Shown: in pieces, positions 35,684 through 44,311 of the stretch
Layout: each line of letters starts with the position of its first letter
How positions within the stretch are numbered: position 1 is the stretch's first letter
From: CAMDKS01 sp964402975
GTDB lineage: Bacteria > Bdellovibrionota_B > Oligoflexia > Oligoflexales > RGVZ01
Assembly: GCA_964402975.1 (NCBI GenBank)
Contig: CAYOEM010000007.1
Span: forward strand, 1 to 64,000
Reading direction: 5' to 3'
DNA: 64,000 bases
Program-made: the position numbers and the translations under genes
The notes under the pieces: generated by a model
What the model was told of the DNA's origin: nothing
Database searches by the model: none
The model's input: the letters and a program-made list of their open reading frames with translations, nothing else

Positions 35684-36193
35684 ATGAGTTTGAAGCCAAA
35701 AATGAATGGTCCAACGGGGAAGCATTTCCGTAAACAGCTGGACTCCATCACGCGCAAAAAAATGTCTGAAAATAAAGTCGTCTCACTATCCGATTTCCGA
35801 GATATAAAAAAATCCAAACAAAAACTGACCGTACTCGTCGTTGACGATGAAGAGATCATGCGAAACGCTCTCAAGAGGGTTTTAGAGGGAGAGAACTTCA
35901 ATGTACTATTGGCTGAAGATGGTTACGCGCTCAGTCACTTTCTTGAGGCCACCTTGCTTGACGTCATCCTACTTGATGTAAATCTTCCCTGGGTCGATGG
36001 ATTTGAGCTGGTGCATCTCATCAAGTCCCACAGTGTGCTTAAAAATGTGCCGGTCATCATGGTATCCGGGCGAAAATCCACAGAAGATATTCAAAGAGCC
36101 ATGGCATTGGGCGCCAATGACTTTATAGCGAAGCCCTTTGATGTTGATTTCCTAATCAACAGCATCAAAAAGAACGTCCAAAGCGCTAGCTAG
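35684..36193 (+). CDS. Single-domain response regulator
   Basis: 169 residues from the ATG at 35684, which has AAAGGA seven bases upstream; the ORF stays open to 35576. Receiver domain from about residue 47: TVLVVDDEEIMRNAL (acidic pair), ILLDVNLPWVDGF (phosphorylatable Asp), VIMVSGRKS (Thr/Ser position) and IAKPFDVDFL (conserved Lys). No output domain follows; the N-terminal 45 residues are basic and unstructured. It is likely a phosphorelay or CheY-like partner; no histidine kinase is nearby. Confidence 0.87.
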   Translation: MSLKPKMNGPTGKHFRKQLDSITRKKMSENKVVSLSDFRDIKKSKQKLTVLVVDDEEIMRNALKRVLEGENFNVLLAEDGYALSHFLEATLLDVILLDVNLPWVDGFELVHLIKSHSVLKNVPVIMVSGRKSTEDIQRAMALGANDFIAKPFDVDFLINSIKKNVQSAS

Positions 36194-36251
36194 GCTTGCC
36201 GCAACCATGCTGAATCACTGAAATATTCTGCCCGTGGGTCCAAGAAAATCA

Positions 36252-36281
36252 TTGACACCCCCGAACCAACTCAGGTATTAC
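36252..36281 (+). promoter_or_regulatory. Candidate sigma-70 promoter for tRNA-Asn
   Basis: TTGACA at 36252-36257 is followed, after 18 bases, by TATTAC at 36276-36281, with the tRNA 17 bases further on. The -35 box is perfect, the -10 box imperfect. Confidence 0.55.
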
Positions 36282-36298
36282 CTTATCCTTACGAGTTT

Positions 36299-36374
<76 letters not shown>

Positions 36375-36383
36375 CTACCTTCA

Positions 36384-36412
36384 AAAGCCCACCGTCAGGT
36401 GGGCTTTATTTT
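36384..36412 (+). terminator. Rho-independent terminator after tRNA-Asn
   Basis: Perfect 10-bp stem AAAGCCCACC/GGTGGGCTTT with loop GTCA, followed by ATTTT. It begins nine bases after the tRNA CCA end. Confidence 0.9.
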
Positions 36413-36439
36413 ACCGGCAAAGTCGATATTGTATTTGGC

Positions 36440-36910
36440 ATGAAGACACTTACCTTAATTTTGATGCGGCATGGCAAGGCGGAGAAAGACGGACCGTCGG
36501 ATCACGACCGTGTGCTCGCAGATCGCGGTAGAGAGCAATCTCAGTCTGTCGGCAAGACTCTTAGAAAAACATTTGGTCATATTGACCGAGCCATTGTCAG
36601 TGACGCTGCACGTACGCGCCAAACTTTGGCCGGCGTCATATCTGAGTTACCGATTAACCGTGTGATCTTTGAGCCCAAACTGTACACGATCAATAATCAA
36701 AGCGAATTCTGTCATGCGGTCACCCAGAATATCTCAAACGCAGAGAAGACTCTTTTGATCATCGGCCATAATCCCTCCATTAGTTCACTTGCCTCAAACT
36801 ACACCGATCACGGCATTGAACTAGCTACGGGAGAATTCATTATTGCCACGATGGACGCCTCTGATTGGCCCACAGCACTTGAATCCAGTGGTTGTTGGTC
36901 TCTCAAATAA
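36440..36910 (+). CDS. sixA: SixA-type phosphohistidine phosphatase
   Basis: 156 residues of the histidine phosphatase superfamily. Catalytic RHG lies at residues 10-12 (LILMRHGKAE); the partner histidine is in IIGHNPSISSLA, and the SDAARTRQT segment supplies further phosphate contacts. E. coli SixA removes phosphate from phosphohistidine (PtsO/NPr pathway, formerly ArcB). The short length fits the SixA group rather than phosphoglycerate mutases. The esterase gene follows after 37 bases on the same strand. Confidence 0.86.
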   Translation: MKTLTLILMRHGKAEKDGPSDHDRVLADRGREQSQSVGKTLRKTFGHIDRAIVSDAARTRQTLAGVISELPINRVIFEPKLYTINNQSEFCHAVTQNISNAEKTLLIIGHNPSISSLASNYTDHGIELATGEFIIATMDASDWPTALESSGCWSLK

Positions 36911-36947
36911 ATTCACCAATAAACCTCTCAAAAGAGGATGAACACAA

Positions 36948-37973
36948 ATGAACTTTGCAGATCAAATTCTAGACGATGGTGTAGCCATTCGGCGATTCAG
37001 TATCGCCAGTGATATCCTAAAAAATACCAGTCGAGCTGGTTACTCACATGTCAGACCACACACTGCATATCTTCCGGCAGAGGCCCTGAAAGGCCAAAAG
37101 CTACCGACTATTTACATGCTAGCATCCTGGCTAGGCGCTGGTCGCTCCATGTTTAACTGGGAACCTTTCAGGGAAGATCTGGCGACGCGCCTTTCACGAC
37201 TGATGAAAAATAAACTGATGCCGCCGTGCGTGATCATCTGTCCAGATCTCTATATCGATTTTGGTGGCAGTCAGTACATCAACAGCTCTTTTGTCGGTAA
37301 CCACGCAGACCACATCACATCTGAATTGATCCCATTCGTAGAAAATAACTTTCCTGTCCTTAAAGGCTACAAGCACAGAGCAATTACTGGGCGCTCATCC
37401 GGGGGATTCGGAGCACTACGGTTTGGCATGGACACCACACAAACATTCGCTGCGGTAGCCTGCCATGCAGGCGACATGGGATTTGAATGGGTTTACCGCC
37501 GAAGCCTCATTGACATCCCCGTAGCCGTTGCCAAATACAAAGATCCCAAAAACTATCTGGCTGAACTAAAGAAGCAAAAAAAGCTTTCAGGCTTTGACAC
37601 TCATATTCTCATGATGCTTGGCATGTGTGCTTTCTACAGCCCTAATCCCGAATCAGACCTTGGATTTGACGTACCCATAGATATTGTCGATGGCCGGTTA
37701 ATCGAAGCCACCTGGAAACAATGGGAAAGTCACGATCCGCTGGTAAGAATCGATCACAAAAAAGCCCAAGATAACCTCGGATCCTTAAGCAAGCTCTTCA
37801 TCGACTGCGGTAATCGCGATCAATATTTCCTGCAATATGGATCAAGACAATTGATCAAGAAACTAAAGAGCGCTGGAATCCAGCACACCTACAGCGAATT
37901 TGATGATAACCACAGCGGCACAGCGTACCGCTATGATGAGAGCCTGCCGATACTGGCGTCGGTTATAACTTGA
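36948..37973 (+). CDS. Putative esterase, alpha/beta hydrolase fold
   Basis: 341 residues, cytoplasmic, with no signal peptide. Belongs to the esterase D/enterochelin-esterase-like group: nucleophile elbow GRSSGGFGAL around residues 147-156 (serine in GxSxG), acid region FIDCGNRDQYF, and histidine in DDNHSGTAYRYDE near the end. Substrate unknown. AGAGGATG seven bases upstream supports the ATG at 36948. Stops five bases before the convergent gltX gene ends. Confidence 0.83.
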   Translation: MNFADQILDDGVAIRRFSIASDILKNTSRAGYSHVRPHTAYLPAEALKGQKLPTIYMLASWLGAGRSMFNWEPFREDLATRLSRLMKNKLMPPCVIICPDLYIDFGGSQYINSSFVGNHADHITSELIPFVENNFPVLKGYKHRAITGRSSGGFGALRFGMDTTQTFAAVACHAGDMGFEWVYRRSLIDIPVAVAKYKDPKNYLAELKKQKKLSGFDTHILMMLGMCAFYSPNPESDLGFDVPIDIVDGRLIEATWKQWESHDPLVRIDHKKAQDNLGSLSKLFIDCGNRDQYFLQYGSRQLIKKLKSAGIQHTYSEFDDNHSGTAYRYDESLPILASVIT

Positions 37974-37977
37974 AACC

Positions 37978-39429
37978 TTAAGTCGCAGGAAACGCCAAAA
38001 CCTTCTGAGCACAGTCCCGCAACCGGAAGCGAACCATCTCGCGCCCGATCACACCCATGGTTTCAAATAATGGCGGCGAGTCTTTACGACCCGTCACAGC
38101 AAGTCGCAGCGTCATGAAGATATCTTTCGGTTTCCAGCCGATCTCATCTTTGTAGACTTCGGTGACAGCTTTAAGCCTCTCGTGTTCCCACTCATACAAA
38201 TCATCAAGCTTCTCAACCAGCCCCGTCAGCATCGTAGAAATTTCCTGCGGTGTTTTACCCTTAGGAATAATTTCAAGGCCTACGTAATCAAGCGCGCCGT
38301 TAAAGAAAAAGACGTTATTATCCACAAACTGCTCAAAGCGGCTCATCCGCTCCAAGACATACGGCTTCATCTGACGAAGGTAGCTCTCAGAGAAAATCTC
38401 ACTTCTGACGTAATCAACAAACCTATCTTCCGTCATTTTGTGCATATAGTGCTGATTCATCCAGGTGAGCTTGACCGTATCAAAGACGGGGCCTCCGAGG
38501 TGAATGTTTTTAAACTCGAACTTTTTCACCATGTCATCGACGGTAAAAAACTCAACGTCGTTTCCAAAGCTCCAGCCCATGTTAGCCAGAAAGTTCACGA
38601 GAGCTTCCGGCAAAACTCCCGCGCGCTGATAGTAGGTCAAAGCCACGGGGTTTTTTCGTTTGGATATTTTTGATTTATCCGCATTTCTTAGCAGCGGCAG
38701 ATGAGCAAACTTTGGCTTCTCCCATCCGAAGGCCTCGTATAGCACCACATGCTTTGGAGTTGAGTTAATCCACTCCTCAGCACGAATGACGTGAGAAATT
38801 TTCATGAGATGATCATCAACCACATTAGCGAGATGATAAGTCGGATAGCCATCACTCTTTAAAAGCACCTGATCATCCATACGAGTGTTTTCGATTTCAA
38901 CTAACCCACGGATTTCATCTGTGAAGCTCGTAACACCGGAAACAGGCATTTTTAGGCGAACGACATGTGGCATTTGCTTTCGCATATTGGCCTCCACGTC
39001 GGCAGCCGAGAGCCCCCGACAATGTCGGTCGTAGGCAGTAGTTACCCCGGTTTCTCGTTGCTTAGCGCGGACCTCTTCTAGACGCTCAGTAGTGCAAAAA
39101 CAGCGGTAGGCGTGGCCGGATTTGATCAGCATATCCGTGTGCTCGCGGTAAATCCCCGTGCGCTCACTTTGGCGGTAGGGACCGTAAGGCCCAGGCTTAT
39201 CTGGTCCCTCGTCCCAGGTCAGACCCAGCCAGCGGAGGCTTTGCATAATCATAGCTTCTGAGCTCGACTTAGCCCTGACCTGGTCGGTGTCTTCAATGCG
39301 AAGCAGGAACTTACCCTGATTTTTCTTGGCAAAAACGTAGTTAAAAAGCGCGACATACGCTGTCCCAACATGGGGGTCTCCCGTGGGAGACGGCGCAATA
39401 CGAACCCGGACCTCTTTAAAATAGCTCAT
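37978..39429 (-). CDS. gltX: Glutamyl-tRNA synthetase
   Basis: 483 residues, class I synthetase that charges tRNA-Glu. HIGH-type motif at SPTGDPHVGTAYVALFN (residues 14-30), then LLRIEDTD; KMSKS-type motif reads KSKISKRKN. An anticodon-binding helical domain forms the C-terminal third. The amino acid residue that decides between discriminating and non-discriminating forms cannot be judged by eye; no glnS is in the window. It is read alone, convergent with the esterase. Confidence 0.96.
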   Translation of the reverse strand: MSYFKEVRVRIAPSPTGDPHVGTAYVALFNYVFAKKNQGKFLLRIEDTDQVRAKSSSEAMIMQSLRWLGLTWDEGPDKPGPYGPYRQSERTGIYREHTDMLIKSGHAYRCFCTTERLEEVRAKQRETGVTTAYDRHCRGLSAADVEANMRKQMPHVVRLKMPVSGVTSFTDEIRGLVEIENTRMDDQVLLKSDGYPTYHLANVVDDHLMKISHVIRAEEWINSTPKHVVLYEAFGWEKPKFAHLPLLRNADKSKISKRKNPVALTYYQRAGVLPEALVNFLANMGWSFGNDVEFFTVDDMVKKFEFKNIHLGGPVFDTVKLTWMNQHYMHKMTEDRFVDYVRSEIFSESYLRQMKPYVLERMSRFEQFVDNNVFFFNGALDYVGLEIIPKGKTPQEISTMLTGLVEKLDDLYEWEHERLKAVTEVYKDEIGWKPKDIFMTLRLAVTGRKDSPPLFETMGVIGREMVRFRLRDCAQKVLAFPAT

Positions 39430-39576
39430 AACTATCTAAACTCTCACTTAGTTGGGCTTGAATCATTTGATAAGCCGCTGTATATCAACGGGCCACAACC
39501 CAAAACTTTAGGCCTTCATTAGGGGCAAAAAAACTTTGGGAGACAATGACATAGCAGAGACAGGGCAATCTTTCAA

Positions 39577-40545
39577 ATGTACGGACAGAATTCCTCAATA
39601 AATCCTGCTGGAAATGATCAACGGACAGATGAGCCAAGTACTGGTCAAACAAGCACACTTTTTGTGCGAGACGTCGGTAAAATCGACAGCGCCGTCTTTG
39701 ATCCAAGCCTAGGAATCATCGGTCACAGCTGGTATGTGGACGTTTGGTTGACTGGAACCCTCGATGAGAACGGTTTTGTCTTTGATTTCAGCCCCTTAAA
39801 AAACCTTATCAAACAAACCCTGGCCAACACCCTAGACCACGCCTTGATTATCCCGGTCGGGAGTCAGATGGTTCAATATAGCGAATTTGAAAACGGGGAG
39901 CGCTGGACCCTCAAAAGCAGGGCTCGAGGCGAGGCCAAAGATGCTCGCTGGGATTATATTTCCCCTAAAGGGTCGGTATTTCCGGTCCACACCGTGGCAC
40001 TGAAAAATACCGCCATTGAGCAAGAATTCGCCCGCATCCTTCGCCACCGCCTTCCCTCTACAGTGACCCAGTTAGCTGTGAAACTTCGGGAAGAGCAAAT
40101 TGCGCCCACCGAAGCAAGCTTTCGCTACACCCACGGAATCACCGGTCATAATGGCCTTTGTCAGAGACTTTTCCACGGTCACCGCAGTCGAATGGAGATC
40201 TACATTGGCGAGGAGCGACGTCCGGACCTCGAGCACTTTGTCGTGCGGGAAATTTTGGGAAATAACGTCCATATAGCCACCCTGAATCAAATCAAATCCG
40301 GCAATGGTGAAGTAGGATTTCGTGGGAAGTCAGAAGAGCCAGTCACTCTCGCTTATTCTGGATCGCTCGGTAATTTTGAAGCGACTCTGCCAAATAATCG
40401 CGTATTTTTCGTCGAAGGCGAAACAAGCATTGAGTCGATCGCGAGAGAGATCGCAAGGCTCATTAAACGCGAAGAACGACCAAACGATAAAGTCAGGGCG
40501 GTCTGTTATGAAGGCATCGACAAGGGTGCTGAGGCCGTTGTTTAA
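39577..40545 (+). CDS. Two-part 6-pyruvoyl-tetrahydropterin synthase-like protein
   Basis: 322 residues. Two regions look like PTPS/QueD folds. The first (about residues 28-95) has GIIGHSWYVDVWLTG then DFSPLKNLIKQTLANTLDHALI, matching the HGHxY strand and the DF..LK...LDH catalytic stretch. The second (about 180-250) has CQRLFHGHRSRMEI, with the C-x4-HGH zinc/catalytic motif, and DLEHFVV. Thus zinc and catalytic motifs appear split between the two halves. PTPS enzymes make or remodel tetrahydropterins, including queuosine precursors. Substrate unknown. Ends five bases before the convergent barrel gene. Confidence 0.7.
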   Translation: MYGQNSSINPAGNDQRTDEPSTGQTSTLFVRDVGKIDSAVFDPSLGIIGHSWYVDVWLTGTLDENGFVFDFSPLKNLIKQTLANTLDHALIIPVGSQMVQYSEFENGERWTLKSRARGEAKDARWDYISPKGSVFPVHTVALKNTAIEQEFARILRHRLPSTVTQLAVKLREEQIAPTEASFRYTHGITGHNGLCQRLFHGHRSRMEIYIGEERRPDLEHFVVREILGNNVHIATLNQIKSGNGEVGFRGKSEEPVTLAYSGSLGNFEATLPNNRVFFVEGETSIESIAREIARLIKREERPNDKVRAVCYEGIDKGAEAVV

Positions 40546-40549
40546 ACCG

Positions 40550-41338
40550 TCAGATACCGACTGAAATTTTAGCTAGATAATTTAATGTCGAGTCCCCGTT
40601 CATCTGGACTTCAGCGGTTGACACGAAAAATGGCGGCAGCACCAAGCACTGCACTCCAAACGAGCGATTACGCCCCACTAAGATCCTTTTAAGACTTCCT
40701 TCACCAGTTCTCGTTAGCCCGAAGTCGGTACCGTAATCCTGGCCAGATCGCACCTCAATTTGATGTCTTGAGACACCAATCGTCGTATAAACTGTCAGCA
40801 TCTTTAGAACCGAATAACTAATAATACCATCAACCCCCATAGCGCTTGCGTCCGTGGTTGCAAGTCCCATTAGCCGACTTAAGCTACCGCGCACACCAAC
40901 AGCCGGCATTCCTAAACCTTCTATAGCAGTCCACTGCATATAGCCCGATATCAATTTCGCTTTTGTGGCGACCTCTTGCCCCAGAACTAAACCCACATCA
41001 AGGGACGCTGGCAGCCCTTTATGCACATAGAGCCGAGGAATCGCCATTCGGTTGGGATCAGCCTGAGTCTGGGAGTTATCTTGCGTCGGGCTTCGCCAGT
41101 GTTCACGCAAAATATCTGAATCAACGCCGTGATGATAGACTCCAAACCCTAGCCCTAAACTAAGCCCCATCGTTCCTCGGCTGGCAGCATGTTCAAGAGG
41201 CGAACTGTTATTAAGGCGAATCATAAAATTTAGGTAATCGCGCGTAGCTGCTGGATCAACCTCGGCAAAAATCATCTGCGGCATCATGAGAATTATGCCG
41301 AGTAAAAAATTCAAGGTGGACGCCCGGACGAAAAACAT
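40550..41338 (-). CDS. Predicted outer membrane beta-barrel protein
   Basis: 262 residues from the ATG at 41338, which has GAGGAG eight bases upstream and begins a clean signal peptide (FLLGIILMMPQMIFA). The mature protein is rich in Gly and alternating strands (GTMGLSLGLGFGVYHHG, LDVGLVLGQEVA) and ends with LNYLAKISVGI, a possible final barrel strand. No conserved family recognised; the overall pattern suggests an outer membrane protein. Confidence 0.65.
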   Translation of the reverse strand: MFFVRASTLNFLLGIILMMPQMIFAEVDPAATRDYLNFMIRLNNSSPLEHAASRGTMGLSLGLGFGVYHHGVDSDILREHWRSPTQDNSQTQADPNRMAIPRLYVHKGLPASLDVGLVLGQEVATKAKLISGYMQWTAIEGLGMPAVGVRGSLSRLMGLATTDASAMGVDGIISYSVLKMLTVYTTIGVSRHQIEVRSGQDYGTDFGLTRTGEGSLKRILVGRNRSFGVQCLVLPPFFVSTAEVQMNGDSTLNYLAKISVGI

Positions 41339-41441
41339 GTTTTTATCTCCTCTGCCGTTCATAGACAAGACGACGGCATAATTTGACTAGCTTATAGCCT
41401 GAGAACCCAACCCCCATTCGGGCAGAATGTCGACTAATTAG

Positions 41442-42029
41442 ATGCAAATTAATCTCATCGACCATTATGACAGCTTTAGTTTCAACCTTCTAGAGTGGCT
41501 CCGGGAGGCGAGTAAGGGGCTCGTAACAATCAACAGAATCTGCCACGACGATGTCACGGCCATTTCAAAACTATCCGAAAAACTTACGCCGATTGTCATT
41601 TCACCAGGACCCGGCAAACCGAGTGACTATCCTAGCACCCAGCAGTTATTACGAACTGCTATGGGAAAAGTGCCCATACTTGGAGTTTGCCTTGGTCATC
41701 AAATGATTGGGGAAGTTGCCGGAGGTACAATCCAAAAGGCAAAAGATCCGTGGCACGGGACGACCTTTAAAGTCACCGTGAAAGAAACAAATTGGATGAC
41801 CAAAGGCTTACCCCCGACATTCACAACCGTCTCCTATAATTCTCTCGTTGTGGACTTGAAGCATGCAAACAAGAACGACTGGCAGATTTTAGCCGAAGAC
41901 GAGCATGGGCAATTAATGATGTTGTCACACGCAAAGTCACCAATTGGATCGTTGCAATTCCATCCGGAGTCATTTGCATCCGATGATCTGTCGGTTATTG
42001 CAAGAAATTTTTTCAGCGTTTGCAGATAA
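41442..42029 (+). CDS. pabA: Glutamine amidotransferase, PabA/TrpG type
   Basis: 195 residues, class I glutamine amidotransferase that supplies ammonia from glutamine to a chorismate-using partner, in folate (PabA) or tryptophan (TrpG) synthesis. Motifs: IDHYDSFSFNL near the start, ISPGPGKPSD, the nucleophile Cys83 in GVCLGHQM, and His174/Glu176 in FHPES. The pabB or trpE partner is not adjacent, so PabA versus TrpG cannot be settled here; a class IV aminotransferase with a possible PabC role lies near 62 kb. Weak ribosome site at the ATG. Confidence 0.88.
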   Translation: MQINLIDHYDSFSFNLLEWLREASKGLVTINRICHDDVTAISKLSEKLTPIVISPGPGKPSDYPSTQQLLRTAMGKVPILGVCLGHQMIGEVAGGTIQKAKDPWHGTTFKVTVKETNWMTKGLPPTFTTVSYNSLVVDLKHANKNDWQILAEDEHGQLMMLSHAKSPIGSLQFHPESFASDDLSVIARNFFSVCR

Positions 42030-42042
42030 TCCTGCGAACAAT

Positions 42043-43098
42043 TCAGCCGGCAGCCTGCTTGATAATATGGACAATCTTAGAGCAAGCGGACTCTGCCTTG
42101 GCCTCAGTCTGACGCGCAATCAATTTATCCGAGTTAGCTCTGAGCTCATTGATGGCCGACTCCAAAGCCTCTGGAGTCATCTTGGTCTCAGAAAGAGTTA
42201 AAGCCCAACCTTTCTGGGTAAAACTCCTGGCATTAAGAATTTGGTCGCCTCGACTGCCAACTTCTAATGGGACAAGCAACATGGGTTTTTTGAGAGCAAG
42301 AATTTCAAAAATACTATTGGCACCTGCACGACTGACAACCAAATCGGTGGCAGCAAAAACATGTTTGAGATCGTCACCCAAAAACTCAAACCCTTTGTAT
42401 CCAGACCCTGCATAACCAATCGACTTACCTTTACCGGTTAGATGGACCACATTTAGATCACCCGTGATCCGCGGCAGAATGGTTCTCAAAGCATCATTTA
42501 TGCGCTGAGCGCCCTGACTTCCACCCATAACTAGTAAGATGGGCTTTTTGTCGGTAAAACCGCAAATAGATCGACCTTTCTCGGCGCTACCCCCAAAAAG
42601 ATCCTGGCGCACTGGAGTTCCAACCATTTCTGATCGCTGAGCTGGTAGAAACTTCCCAGTTTCTGGGAATGTGTAGAGAATTTTATGAGAGAAGGGCGCG
42701 ATGATCTTATTTGCCAGCCCAGGCGAGACGTCAGACTCGTGAGTCACGACTGGGATTCGGCAAATCCAAGCCGCTAACGTCACCGGCACAGCAACAAACC
42801 CACCCTTGCTAAAAACCACGTTTGGACGAAGCTTAAGCATCAGCATGAATGCCTGGAAAAATCCTAAAACAATACGACCGATATCCAAAAAATTCTGGAT
42901 ACTAAAATACCGCCTAAGTTTTCCCGTAGATATTTCAAAAAAAGGCAACCCCGCAGCGTGTGCCAGTCCCTTCTCAACGCCGCCGGAACCCACATAAGAT
43001 ACATCAAATCCTGCCGCACGAAGCTCCGGCAGAAGCGCCAAGTTCGGCATAACATGCCCAGCCGTCCCTCCACCAGTTAGCACAACTTTCAAAATCAT
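42043..43098 (-). CDS. murG: MurG GlcNAc transferase (lipid II synthesis)
   Basis: 351 residues, GT28 family. Adds GlcNAc to lipid I at the inner face of the inner membrane to make lipid II. Motifs: TGGGTAGHVMPNLAL at the N-terminus (glycine-rich phosphate loop), GGFVAVPVTLAAW, PVVTHESDVSPGLANKI, MGGSQGAQRIND, and the donor-binding VVSRAGANSIFEILALKKPMLLVPL. It is the last gene of the long minus-strand run beginning at uppS, and lies two bases after the MshEN-like gene. Confidence 0.96.
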   Translation of the reverse strand: MILKVVLTGGGTAGHVMPNLALLPELRAAGFDVSYVGSGGVEKGLAHAAGLPFFEISTGKLRRYFSIQNFLDIGRIVLGFFQAFMLMLKLRPNVVFSKGGFVAVPVTLAAWICRIPVVTHESDVSPGLANKIIAPFSHKILYTFPETGKFLPAQRSEMVGTPVRQDLFGGSAEKGRSICGFTDKKPILLVMGGSQGAQRINDALRTILPRITGDLNVVHLTGKGKSIGYAGSGYKGFEFLGDDLKHVFAATDLVVSRAGANSIFEILALKKPMLLVPLEVGSRGDQILNARSFTQKGWALTLSETKMTPEALESAINELRANSDKLIARQTEAKAESACSKIVHIIKQAAG

Positions 43099-43100
43099 TT

Positions 43101-43592
43101 TTAGTCCTTACGATTACGAACCATCGACACCAAACTTGGAAGTTGTTTTGACAGAGGATAGTGCTTTTGAATCGCACTTATGATCTCACTTCGTTCGCCG
43201 ACGAAAACTTCCATTCGACCACCAGCCAAATCGTTAATTTTTGCGACCTTTTCCTCGCTGGTCGGATCCGCGAAAGCTACCTTGACAGTCCCATCACTTT
43301 TCAACTCAAACGGAAAAACCGTGTAATCGAGTGCTGTTTCGTAGGGGATGAACTCAAAGACTTCTTTTTCAACAACAAGCATGCGAACGCGATGCAGACG
43401 TGGAAGATTTAGATCTTCCGATAGGATGTCCGCCATCTTGCTCTCCTCGACAAGATGCGTCTCGATCACTGCACGAAAAGAATCAAGCCCCCAACGTTCC
43501 ATAAACCCCAACGCCACTTGCTGAGTCGAGGACGACAGGATGCCCCTAGCCCTTAAAATATCCAAAACTCGATCTTGCCGTTCAGCCGTCAT
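43101..43592 (-). CDS. Stand-alone MshEN / GspE N-terminal-like domain protein
   Basis: 163 residues from the internal ATG at 43592. The whole protein resembles the N-terminal domain of type II secretion and type IV pilus ATPases: MADILSEDLNLPRLH, ETALDYTVFPFELKSDGTVKVAFADPTSEE, then MEVFVGERSEIISAIQKHY. In those ATPases this domain carries c-di-GMP-binding (MshEN) or docking functions. No ATPase domain follows. It is placed between a LolB-like gene and murG, overlapping the former by 11 bases. A regulatory or adaptor role is inference; c-di-GMP binding is not certain. Confidence 0.75.
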   Translation of the reverse strand: MTAERQDRVLDILRARGILSSSTQQVALGFMERWGLDSFRAVIETHLVEESKMADILSEDLNLPRLHRVRMLVVEKEVFEFIPYETALDYTVFPFELKSDGTVKVAFADPTSEEKVAKINDLAGGRMEVFVGERSEIISAIQKHYPLSKQLPSLVSMVRNRKD

Positions 43593-44310
43593 GATCAATA
43601 TTCCAAATTACGTTATAGTCATTTATACCAGTAAGCCTGACATTTAATCCACTCTTAGAGTCCTGTCGACATAAGCTCACAACCCGCTGAAAAAAGCCCA
43701 AAAAACCACCCCACTTAAACTCAGCACAGCTAAGCCCGCCACTAACACCCGGCCCACTTCCTGGAGTGCCATATGGCAAACTGATTTTAACAAACCTCCC
43801 GCCATCTCGTCCGGTCATCTGCAGTTGTTGGCCATTATCCTGGGAAACACTAAGCCAGCGCATCCAGGACGCGGGCCAGACACCAGCCACGATGCAACCA
43901 ATCTCGCTGATCTTCAAAGGGATTGCATACCCCTCAACCTGCAACAAACCATCTCGGCTCTCATCAATCCGAATTTGATCCGGCGGCTGAGTATTCCAAT
44001 GGCCGCCAGACCGCTTAATATCAAAGATGGTTTCACCCAGTGGTGTGTTAACCTGGAGATTGACGTCATCTGCATTAGCAATCGACCATACAACTGTCGA
44101 AACAAATACTCTGGCCCCATCTTTTTCAATTTCAAGCTTGGCTTCAGCTTCTGATGGAAAACAGCTTCTAAACGACGGCTGTAATACAACCGGTATGTTA
44201 ATTGACTCGCGGATGCTCTGGGACGTTTGGCAGGAAGACGTCAACGCTACTACGAAAACGCCGTATCGCGAGAACTCTCTCAGACGAAGACGTTCACTGT
44301 ATCCCAACAA
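43582..44310 (-). CDS. LolB-like outer membrane lipoprotein
   Basis: 242 residues, start TTG at 44310 with GGAGG eight bases upstream and overlap with the end of the TPR gene region. A hydrophobic leader ends in VALTSSC, a weak lipobox. The mature part follows the LolB layout: NTPLGETIFDIKRSG, then GYAIPLKISEIGCIVAGVWP, equivalent to the conserved PLG strand and the GxPLP..L.xWL..G segment. LolB takes lipoproteins from LolA and inserts them in the outer membrane. Low overall similarity; call based on motif order and on its neighbour, a TPR lipoprotein. Confidence 0.6.
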   Translation of the reverse strand: MLGYSERLRLREFSRYGVFVVALTSSCQTSQSIRESINIPVVLQPSFRSCFPSEAEAKLEIEKDGARVFVSTVVWSIANADDVNLQVNTPLGETIFDIKRSGGHWNTQPPDQIRIDESRDGLLQVEGYAIPLKISEIGCIVAGVWPASWMRWLSVSQDNGQQLQMTGRDGGRFVKISLPYGTPGSGPGVSGGLSCAEFKWGGFLGFFQRVVSLCRQDSKSGLNVRLTGINDYNVIWNIDHDG

Positions 44311-44311
44311 A

